Part shown: in pieces, positions 1 through 5,187 of the stretch | Layout of the letters: each line of letters starts with the position of its first letter | How positions within the stretch are numbered: the first letter of the stretch is position 1 | NCBI GenBank assembly: GCA_005799205.1 | Contig: SYHM01000017.1 | Coordinates: forward strand, 1-5,187 | DNA length: 5,187 bases | Direction: 5' to 3' | Origin: Planctomycetia bacterium | GTDB lineage: Bacteria > Planctomycetota > Phycisphaerae > Phycisphaerales > SM1A02 | The notes under the pieces: generated by a model | Databases searched by the model: none | Told to the model about the DNA's origin: nothing | What the model saw: only the letters and a program-made list of their open reading frames with translations | Program-made: the position numbers and the translations under genes

Positions 1-319
1 CGCGCCACACTCCATCATCACCGCGGCTCATCGGGGTCGCGCTCGTGCTCCAACCATTGAAATCACCGGCCAGGTTGACCCTTGTCACTGCGGACGCTGG
101 CTGATACGAGAACAGGCAGTCGAACGCGCCCGAAGGAAGAGCTCGCACTTCGACACTCGACGGGCACTCAACGCGCTCCGACGAGAGCGAAGCCGAGATG
201 CGTGGTTCGCGCGGGGGCCACTCACTTTGGCCGCGCGCGGAGGTACCACACAACATCAGCGCCAACCCGAGCGCTGACACGAGCGGTGCGCAATGCGGTG
301 TGTGAAGCACGGACATCAT
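1..319 (-). CDS. Secreted early-set/CBM48-domain protein, probably GH13 alpha-amylase-like (N-terminus only, runs off left edge)
   Basis: A minus-strand frame is open from ATG at 319 to the window edge, giving 106 residues. The only upstream in-frame codons before a stop at 341-343 are not start codons, so 319 (or the adjacent ATG at 316) is the start. Residues about 1-30 look like a signal peptide: a short polar n-region, a hydrophobic stretch (APLVSALGLALML) and a possible AxA-like cleavage near GTSARG. Residues 80-90 read RVNLAGDFNGW, followed by ATPM and DGVWR. This is the hallmark of the early-set/CBM48 glycogen-binding fold that precedes the catalytic barrel in many GH13 amylases, pullulanases and branching enzymes. 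Inference: an exported alpha-glucan-degrading enzyme feeding the divergently encoded sugar transporter. The catalytic part lies outside the window, so a secreted esterase with a similar early-set domain, or a pure binding protein, is also possible. No clear Shine-Dalgarno precedes the start. Confidence 0.82.
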   Translation of the reverse strand, partial: MMSVLHTPHCAPLVSALGLALMLCGTSARGQSEWPPREPRISASLSSERVECPSSVEVRALPSGAFDCLFSYQPASAVTRVNLAGDFNGWSTSATPMSRGDDGVWR

Positions 320-387
320 GGAGCAGAGTAGATCGAACGGTCACGCCACACACGCCATCCCACCCGCCGACCTATGCTTGCCAGCGC
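320..387. promoter_or_regulatory. Divergent intergenic region between the secreted glucan-binding protein and transporter genes
   Basis: These 68 bp separate two divergent start codons (319 minus, 388 plus) and must hold, or lie next to, the promoters of both genes. A TATGCT at 373-378 resembles a -10 box for the plus-strand operon, but no matching -35 hexamer is present about 17 bp upstream. It would also leave only a very short leader. I see no clear inverted repeat of the LacI-family operator type and no strong Shine-Dalgarno for either gene. The regulatory role is inferred from position only. Confidence 0.4.
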
Positions 388-2772
388 ATGATTCAACGGA
401 TCGCAGGGTGGATTCGTGCACTGTTGCTCGCAGCGACCTGCGCGGTCGTGCTCTGGGCATTCGTCACAGTCGCACTTCGTGAGGTTCGCCGATTCTGGGC
501 GCGCGACTCTCGCACTGAGCTCGTCGTGATGCACTGGTCCGGTGAGGGAGGACAGGAAGAAGATCAGATTGTTGAGGATGCGCTGCGCACATTCGAGCGC
601 GACCATCCGACGATTCGCGTGCGCCGCATCAACCCAGGAGATGCGGGAAGTTTCTACACGAAGCTTCAGACGATGATGGCTTCTGGCGATCCTCCCGATC
701 TTTTTTATGTCGGATCTGAGCGCGTTCCTGCGTTCGTGTCGCTAGGACTGCTCGCTCCACTCGATGCATTTCTGGCAGAGGACCAGCGCGCGCAGGCGCA
801 AGGGCGACTCAACATCGATGACTTTTACCCGGCAACCGTGGATGCCTTTCGCTACGACGGCGCGCGAACGGGTCGCGGCGCCCTGTACGGGATTCCGAAG
901 GATTTCACGACTGTCGGTTTCTACTGGAACAAAGACCTCTTCACGCGGGCTGGAATTCCCGCTCCCAGTGCCGACTGGACCTGGGACGAGTTCATCACCG
1001 ACGCACGCGCCATTGGTCAGTTGCCCGAGTGCACTGGGGCAGAGTTTGTCACCTGGCCGGCGATGGTGCGCGCATATCTCATGACCGAAGGTGTCGACGT
1101 GATTGGTGGATCGTTCGACGAGGTTCGCACCTCTGATCCGCAGGTCGTCGCAGCACTCGATCGCCTTCGCGGATGGCGCCATGATGAATCCGGCGCCCTC
1201 ACAAGCGGAAAGAGCAAGATTGCGACAGGATCGAGCCTCTTTCTTGGAGGCAAGGTTGGTCTCGCGGGTCCGTTTGGCCGATGGGTCGTGCCAAGCTATC
1301 GCTCAATACCGCCTCGCGATGATGGGGGGTTCGACTGGGATTTCGCGCCGCTTCCGCGCGGGAGCGTTGAGAGCAACATCGTTCTCACCGTCTCATGGTC
1401 GATGTCAAGTCAGAGTCGGCATCCGAACGAGGCATGGCAGCTCGTGCGTTTTCTCTGTGGCGAAGACAATCAGCGCGCGCTCGCGAAACTTGGACTCGCG
1501 ATCCCGACACTGCGTGCAGCCGCTCAGAGCGATGCGTTCGACGATCCAACGCAGAAGCCGTCGAACGACCGCGGCTTTCTCACTGCCGCCGAGCATGCAC
1601 GCGTCGTCGAGTGGCCAACCGATCCACAATTCGAATCGCTACTCGGATCTCGCCTCGATCAAGGGCTGAAGAGCGGCGACCTTTCGCTCGGTGAGGCCAT
1701 CGCAAACTTCGAACGCGACTGGAAGGCTCAGCGCGACTCTCCCTTGCGAAGCGCTTCGATGACACCGATGCCATGGACGCTGCTGAGCTGGATCGCGATG
1801 GAGGCAGCAATCATCGCAACGGCTGTCACGATCGTTGCGCTTCGTAGACGGCGTTTGACTCGCGCACATGCTCGCGAAGAACGAACCGGATTCTTCCTCG
1901 CATCGCCCTGGATCATCGGGTTTGGCCTTTTCATGCTCTTTCCCATCGCGATGAGTCTTGCGCTCGCCTTCGCACAGTGGAAGGGAGTCTCACCACTTAG
2001 CGACGCAGAGTTTGCGGGAACAGCGAACTTTGAGCAACTGCTCGCGTTCGATCACCGGTTTCGGGCGAGCCTCTTGGTAACCGCGTACTACGCGCTCCTG
2101 GCCGTACCGTGCGGACAAGTGTTGGCACTTGGTGCCGCACTGCTGATGAACGCAAAAGTCCGCGGCATTCAGCTCTTTCGAGCGGCTTGGTATCTGCCAA
2201 GTGTGCTCGCGGGAGTGGGTGTCGCAGTGCTCTGGCGCTGGATCTTCGACGGAGATGGCGGCCTTCTCAACGCCGTGCTCAAGCCGCTGCTCGCACTTGT
2301 TGGAGTCGAACCGCCAGAGTGGTTCGGGCAAGACGCTGCGACCTGGGGAGCACCCGCCTTTGCACTCATGAGCCTCTGGTTCATGGGGGGGACGATGATC
2401 GTGTATCTCGCAGGATTACAGCAGATTCCTGTCGACCTGTACGAAGCTGCCTCTATCGACGGTGCGAGTCGGCGCCGTCAATTCTGGTCGGTGACGCTTC
2501 CACTGCTCTCGCCGATCATTCTCTTCAATGTGATCATGTCGATCATTTCGAGTTTTCAAGTTTTCACGCAGGCGTTTGTAATGACGGGCGGCGAGCCGGG
2601 CGACCTCACACGCTTCTATGTCTTGTACCTCTACAACCAAGGCTTTGAGTACTACGACATGGGATACGCGAGCGCACTGGCGTGGGTCCTCTTGCTGATT
2701 GTGCTCACGCTCACGATCATCGTCATGCGCACGAGCGATCGCTGGGTTCACACCGAGGGACTTCGCTCGTGA
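388..2772 (+). CDS. Sugar ABC transporter fusion: membrane-anchored solute-binding domain + MalF-type permease
   Basis: A 794-residue protein that joins two normally separate CUT1-family subunits. Residues 11-30 form a membrane anchor. Residues about 44-455 are a family-1 extracellular sugar-binding domain, shown by GIPKDF (168-173), YWNKDLF (179-185), DWTWDEF (196-202) and FLGGKVGLAGPFGRW (285-299). Residues about 463-485 are a second membrane segment ending in RRRR (486-489). Residues about 500-794 are a MalF-type permease with six predicted helices and the cytoplasmic EAA loop at 686-705 (EAASIDG...LP), which docks onto the ATPase. The topology is consistent: N-terminus inside, binding domain in the periplasm, arginine cluster inside. 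I chose ATG 388 because it gives a short positively charged N-terminus (MIQRIAGWIR) before the anchor. The frame stays open to 82, but that part overlaps the divergent gene. There is no typical lipobox, so the binding domain is held by its helix. Inferred substrate: maltodextrin-like oligosaccharides, from the neighbouring gene. Confidence 0.93.
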   Translation: MIQRIAGWIRALLLAATCAVVLWAFVTVALREVRRFWARDSRTELVVMHWSGEGGQEEDQIVEDALRTFERDHPTIRVRRINPGDAGSFYTKLQTMMASGDPPDLFYVGSERVPAFVSLGLLAPLDAFLAEDQRAQAQGRLNIDDFYPATVDAFRYDGARTGRGALYGIPKDFTTVGFYWNKDLFTRAGIPAPSADWTWDEFITDARAIGQLPECTGAEFVTWPAMVRAYLMTEGVDVIGGSFDEVRTSDPQVVAALDRLRGWRHDESGALTSGKSKIATGSSLFLGGKVGLAGPFGRWVVPSYRSIPPRDDGGFDWDFAPLPRGSVESNIVLTVSWSMSSQSRHPNEAWQLVRFLCGEDNQRALAKLGLAIPTLRAAAQSDAFDDPTQKPSNDRGFLTAAEHARVVEWPTDPQFESLLGSRLDQGLKSGDLSLGEAIANFERDWKAQRDSPLRSASMTPMPWTLLSWIAMEAAIIATAVTIVALRRRRLTRAHAREERTGFFLASPWIIGFGLFMLFPIAMSLALAFAQWKGVSPLSDAEFAGTANFEQLLAFDHRFRASLLVTAYYALLAVPCGQVLALGAALLMNAKVRGIQLFRAAWYLPSVLAGVGVAVLWRWIFDGDGGLLNAVLKPLLALVGVEPPEWFGQDAATWGAPAFALMSLWFMGGTMIVYLAGLQQIPVDLYEAASIDGASRRRQFWSVTLPLLSPIILFNVIMSIISSFQVFTQAFVMTGGEPGDLTRFYVLYLYNQGFEYYDMGYASALAWVLLLIVLTLTIIVMRTSDRWVHTEGLRS
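2755..2760 (+). promoter_or_regulatory. Ribosome binding site for the MalG-type permease
   Basis: GAGGGA lies 8 nt upstream of the GTG at 2769, inside the last codons of the fusion gene. It supports the GTG start over the in-frame ATG at 2682, which would add a histidine/arginine-rich N-terminus unlike the family. It is the only good Shine-Dalgarno-like site I see before a gene start in this window. Confidence 0.65.
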
Positions 2773-3632
2773 ACCGCACAGCCTGGCGCACGATTCAGTA
2801 TGCGCTGCTCACAAGCGGCGCGGTGGTGATGCTGCTTCCACTCTGGTGGATGGTCGTCGTCAGCCTCGAGACACCCGAGCGCGCTGGATCAGCGGTCGGT
2901 GGTGGCGGTGAGATGACGCTCTGGCCGCAGACACCTCAATGGACGAACTATCCGCAAGCGCTGCGCGAAATGGGCTCGGTGCAGTGGAACGGGTTCCTCA
3001 ACGCGCTCGCCAACTCTGTCGTTATCACAACTCTCGTGGTCGTCGCGACGGTGCTCTCAAGCAGTCTCGTTGGATTCGCCTTCGCTCGAGTTCGCTTTCG
3101 CGGCAGGCGCACGCTGTTTCTCATCATGCTTGGAACGATGATGCTGCCTGGTCAAGTCACCTTGATCCCGCTCTTCATCTTCTTTCGATCGCTCAATTGG
3201 ATCGACTCGCTGCTTCCGCTCATCGTGCCTGCCTTCTTCGGGAACGCCTTCTTTATCTTTATGTACAGGCAGTTCATTGCGCAGATCCCAGAGAGCCTGA
3301 TCGAAGCGGCGAAGGTTGACGGCTACTCGCTGCTTTCCATTTGGTGGCGCATCATCTTGCCGCTTTGCGCTCCTGTGACTGCGATCTGCGCAGTGTTCAC
3401 GTTTATCTTCGTCTGGAATGATTTCATGGGACCGCTGGTGTATCTGCACAGCGATGAGCAAGCGACTCTTGCCGTCGCGCTCAACTCATTTCGGAATCAG
3501 TATGGCGGGCTCGAGGATGTCCACCTTCTGATGGCCGCAAGCCTTGTGACAATGATCCCTTGCATCGTGCTGTTTGTCGCAGCACAACGACACTTCATCG
3601 AGGGGCTCGCACGAGGCGCAGTAAAGGGCTAG
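2769..3632 (+). CDS. MalG-type sugar ABC transporter permease (CUT1 family)
   Basis: A 287-residue inner-membrane permease, the normal length for MalG-type subunits. It should pair with the MalF half of the upstream fusion to form the translocation channel. Six membrane segments are visible at roughly 8-32, 79-105, 113-139, 147-167, 195-222 and 254-274. The EAA loop that contacts the ATPase is at 179-198 (EAAKVDG...ILP). VWNDFMGPL at 215-223 and the C-terminus QRHFIEGLARGAVKG are typical of this subfamily, so the protein appears complete. The start is GTG at 2769: its GTGA overlaps the upstream stop codon by 4 bp and a GAGGGA ribosome site sits just before it, which indicates translational coupling and equimolar synthesis with the fusion. 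The gene ends 10 bp from the convergent ClpP-like gene with no obvious terminator. Exact sugar specificity cannot be read from the permease. Confidence 0.95.
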   Translation: MNRTAWRTIQYALLTSGAVVMLLPLWWMVVVSLETPERAGSAVGGGGEMTLWPQTPQWTNYPQALREMGSVQWNGFLNALANSVVITTLVVVATVLSSSLVGFAFARVRFRGRRTLFLIMLGTMMLPGQVTLIPLFIFFRSLNWIDSLLPLIVPAFFGNAFFIFMYRQFIAQIPESLIEAAKVDGYSLLSIWWRIILPLCAPVTAICAVFTFIFVWNDFMGPLVYLHSDEQATLAVALNSFRNQYGGLEDVHLLMAASLVTMIPCIVLFVAAQRHFIEGLARGAVKG

Positions 3633-3642
3633 ACCGACCGAG

Positions 3643-5028
3643 CTACATCGCGGGGTTGTTGTAGTTCGCACGAAGAAACGCGAGGGCCTGTTTGGCGGCG
3701 TCGCCTTTCACGGTCAACACTGGTGCCTGCGACATCAGCGCGTCGACTTCGGACTGCAACGCAAGCACCTCAGCCTTGAACTCAGAATCTCTGAGCATCG
3801 CCGGGCTTTGGGCGAGCGTGGATGCGATCACTTTGGCCTGATTGGTTGCCGCACTTGCTTCTTCATAGAGCCGCACAGCACTTTCCCAGGCCACGATCGC
3901 TACATCGCAGTTCTTTCTCCATGCACTTGTGCCAACCCGCGTGAATTCCCAGCTGCTGCTCTGCGACGAATTCGCGCTCTGCGAATTCCAGTTTCGTGAG
4001 TATGTCTGGCGATACTGCTGCTTTCTTGGATCGGCCGCTCGTGCGTTCGCCTCGGCTTCAATAAGTCCACCAACGAGGGCGCGTGCATTCTTGACCGCGG
4101 TGAATCCCGTCTTGAGAGCGAGATTTTGCTGCGAGAGATCGCGCGCACGACGTTCTCGAATCTGCGAGAGGATTTTTCCTGCGACTTCGGGCTGGGCGAT
4201 CCACTTCTCAACTCCAAGCGCCTTCCCCACGCTGTCGATTGAGCCGCTCACAGACAGCGCGAGCCCCGACTCAACGAGCTGCGATGCAGTCATGCCCGCG
4301 AGCGCGTCTTTCCCACTTGAGAGCTGGATCGCGGAAACCCCTGATGGAGCACTTTGCGACGCCTCTGGGCAACCATCCGCACCACGCCACAGATAGAGGT
4401 CTGCCGTGGGATCGAGCAGCGCAGTGACGACTGACTTCATGTACGCGCGATCGGCAGCGCGCGACACGATGGCTTCGAAGCACTGGCCAACCTCGACCGA
4501 AATCTCGGCCGTCGGAGTATCAGACGCTGGGAACCACTCGAGCGCAGGCGTGTCCGCTGTCGGATTGAGGACCACGAGGTAGTCGCAGACCATGGGCAGA
4601 ATTGCGCCGATTCCCGTGCACGATCCGAGGACTCCTATGACTGGCATTCGCTTGCGAACCTGCACGAGCTGCTCGGCGAGAGCGATCGTCGCATCGTGGT
4701 CCCCACCAGCGAGGTTGAACTCAACGACGAGTGCGTTGACCCCGGTCGTTGCCGACGTCCGATTCAGAAACTCGGCAAGCGCGTCCGTCATCGTTGAATC
4801 GCCGACAGGTCCACTCAGCGGAAGCATCGCGTAGCGGAGCGTGCGCGCAAGGCGCCGATCTTTCGAGCACTTCGATGTTGGAGGCACTGCGTCCATCGGC
4901 CCTTCGTCACCCGTCGCTGCCTGTGTGATGGCAGTGGCGGGCCCACGAATGGGTGTTGGAGCAGCGACAGCGGGAGACTGCAGCGAGATGAGACTCAGTG
5001 CGATCATCGAATTGAGCGTGAGAAGCAT
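3643..5028 (-). CDS. Exported ClpP/NfeD-like fold protein, probably catalytically inactive, with helical C-terminal region
   Basis: A 461-residue protein if started at ATG 5028. That start gives a hydrophobic signal-peptide-like N-terminus (residues 2-16) and cleavage after PAVAA (19-23). The same frame extends to ATG 5076 (477 residues), so the start is uncertain. Residues about 66-275 resemble the ClpP-class protease domain of NfeD/SppA: an MLPLSGPVGDS strand, AGG at 107-109 where the family has PGG, GSCTGIGAILPMVCD at 135-149, and a late GMTASQLVESGLA segment (245-257) like the NfeD LTAEEAxxLGLA motif. Aligning on the CDYLVVL strand puts Gly139 at the nucleophile position, so serine protease activity is doubtful. 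Thr138, Cys137 or Ser136 are nearby alternatives. The NfeD membrane and OB-fold domains are absent. Instead residues about 280-335 and 370-432 are helical, possibly coiled coil, separated by an Asn/Ser/Gln-rich stretch (346-360). Function unknown; a scaffold or substrate-binding role at the cell envelope is a guess. Confidence 0.78.
   Translation of the reverse strand: MLLTLNSMIALSLISLQSPAVAAPTPIRGPATAITQAATGDEGPMDAVPPTSKCSKDRRLARTLRYAMLPLSGPVGDSTMTDALAEFLNRTSATTGVNALVVEFNLAGGDHDATIALAEQLVQVRKRMPVIGVLGSCTGIGAILPMVCDYLVVLNPTADTPALEWFPASDTPTAEISVEVGQCFEAIVSRAADRAYMKSVVTALLDPTADLYLWRGADGCPEASQSAPSGVSAIQLSSGKDALAGMTASQLVESGLALSVSGSIDSVGKALGVEKWIAQPEVAGKILSQIRERRARDLSQQNLALKTGFTAVKNARALVGGLIEAEANARAADPRKQQYRQTYSRNWNSQSANSSQSSSWEFTRVGTSAWRKNCDVAIVAWESAVRLYEEASAATNQAKVIASTLAQSPAMLRDSEFKAEVLALQSEVDALMSQAPVLTVKGDAAKQALAFLRANYNNPAM
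3943..3988. repeat. Imperfect short direct repeat inside the ClpP-like gene
   Basis: Three GAATTC hexamers start at 3943, 3968 and 3983. Two of them sit in a near-duplicated unit: GCTCTGCGA followed by CGAATTC (3958-3973), and GCTCTGCGAATTC (3976-3988). The unit encodes part of the Ser/Asn/Gln-rich linker of the minus-strand protein, so it probably reflects local slippage in a loosely constrained linker and not a separate element. Confidence 0.45.
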
Positions 5029-5074
5029 TGCATAGTTGTACCCAATCGCCGCCGCGATGTAGCCTTCTGAATTC
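5029..5074. promoter_or_regulatory. Short divergent region between the ClpP-like gene and the ATPase gene
   Basis: If the ClpP-like gene starts at 5028, only 46 bp separate it from the ATPase start at 5075. If it starts at 5076, there is no gap at all. I see no convincing -35/-10 pair, operator palindrome or Shine-Dalgarno on either strand here. The ATPase promoter may therefore overlap the 5' end of the ClpP-like gene. The regulatory role is inferred from position only. Confidence 0.3.
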
Positions 5075-5187
5075 ATGGCAACAGTTCGACTGCAGGCTGT
5101 TTCAAAGAGCTATGGGGCGGGTCCACGGGCGGTCGAATCAGTTGACCTCGCGGTCGCTGACGGTGAGTTCATCGTGCTCGTCGGACC
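5075..5187 (+). CDS. MalK/UgpC-type sugar ABC transporter ATPase (N-terminus only, runs off right edge)
   Basis: Thirty-seven complete codons are visible. The sequence MATVRLQAVSKSYG, then AVESVDLAVADGEF and IVLVG, matches the start of CUT1-family ATPases (MalK, UgpC, MsmX). In these, a tyrosine (here Tyr13, the A-loop) stacks on the adenine of ATP, and DGEF.VLVGPSGCGKST leads into Walker A. The window ends at the first two bases of the codon expected to encode the proline of that motif. ATG 5075 is effectively fixed: the same frame has a TAG stop at 5060-5062 and no other start in between. There is no strong Shine-Dalgarno. The ATPase would bind the EAA loops of the two permeases encoded at 388-3632 and power uptake. 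It is on the same strand as they are, but the ClpP-like gene on the opposite strand separates them, so it needs its own promoter or read-through. Confidence 0.9.
   Translation, partial: MATVRLQAVSKSYGAGPRAVESVDLAVADGEFIVLVG

Noticed and set aside
75..107. TTGACC (75-80) with TGATAC (102-107) as a promoter.
   Set aside because: The spacing is 21 bp, too long for a standard promoter, and the site lies inside the coding region of the minus-strand gene.
2..277. Plus-strand frame open from the left edge to TGA at 275-277.
   Set aside because: It is arginine-rich, resembles no family I know and lies exactly opposite the minus-strand gene with the LAGDFNGW motif, so it is a shadow frame.
82..387. 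In-frame N-terminal extension of the fusion protein back to TTG 82 (102 extra residues).
   Set aside because: The extra residues are Arg/Thr-rich with no family likeness. They sit before a natural N-terminal membrane anchor and overlap the well-supported minus-strand early-set protein almost completely.
439..444. Cys18 of the fusion protein as a lipoprotein lipidation site.
   Set aside because: The preceding residues (AAT) do not fit the lipobox, and the hydrophobic stretch continues past the cysteine, as in a membrane anchor.
742..1182. A 146-codon minus-strand open frame inside the fusion gene.
   Set aside because: It lies opposite the conserved sugar-binding motifs of the fusion, and its own translation shows no domain, signal or start context.
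2385..2391. A run of seven G residues (and six at 1324-1329) as a possible phase-variation tract.
   Set aside because: The runs are short, code for ordinary Gly-containing segments, and the frame is intact. Nothing else suggests slippage control.
3943..3988. The cluster of three GAATTC sites as a restriction-linked, CRISPR or mobile-element signal.
   Set aside because: The spacings are irregular, the units are very short and the stretch is coding. A local duplication in a Ser/Asn/Gln-rich linker explains it.

Overview
The window holds five genes packed almost end to end. The DNA is GC-rich (about 60% by eye) with GC-rich third codon positions. It looks like part of an alpha-glucan (maltodextrin-like) uptake locus from a Gram-negative-type bacterium. 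My best guess is Planctomycetota, possibly the Phycisphaerae. That guess rests on gene architecture (transporter fusions, ClpP/NfeD-like envelope proteins) and not on any marker gene, so treat it as tentative.

Layout: (1) 1-319, minus strand, runs off the left edge: the N-terminal 106 residues of a secreted protein with a signal peptide and an early-set/CBM48-type carbohydrate-binding domain, most likely the front of a GH13 alpha-amylase-like enzyme. (2) 320-387: a 68-bp divergent intergenic region. (3) 388-2772, plus: an unusual single polypeptide in which a membrane-anchored, periplasmic sugar-binding domain is fused to a MalF-type permease. (4) 2769-3632, plus: a MalG-type permease, translationally coupled to the fusion gene by a 4-bp GTGA overlap. 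(5) 3643-5028 (or 5076), minus: an exported protein with a ClpP/NfeD-like serine-protease fold in which the catalytic serine position appears to be glycine, followed by a helical C-terminal region. It is convergent with the permease gene, 10 bp apart. (6) 5075-5187, plus, runs off the right edge: the start of a MalK/UgpC-type ABC ATPase, cut just as Walker A begins.

How it fits together: the secreted glucan-active protein would act on polysaccharide outside the cytoplasm. The fused binding domain would capture the resulting oligosaccharides beside the channel made by the fusion's MalF half and the separate MalG subunit. The nearby ATPase would energise transport. The ClpP-like gene lies between the permeases and the ATPase on the opposite strand. 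Its role in this pathway is unknown, but its position makes it the most puzzling gene here.

Most notable points: the binding-protein/permease fusion with a self-consistent membrane topology; the apparently dead ClpP/NfeD-like protein inserted in the locus; and the ATPase and ClpP-like genes whose longest possible reading frames share overlapping divergent start codons (CATG, 5074-5077). I saw no tRNA, rRNA, CRISPR array, insertion sequence or convincing rho-independent terminator.
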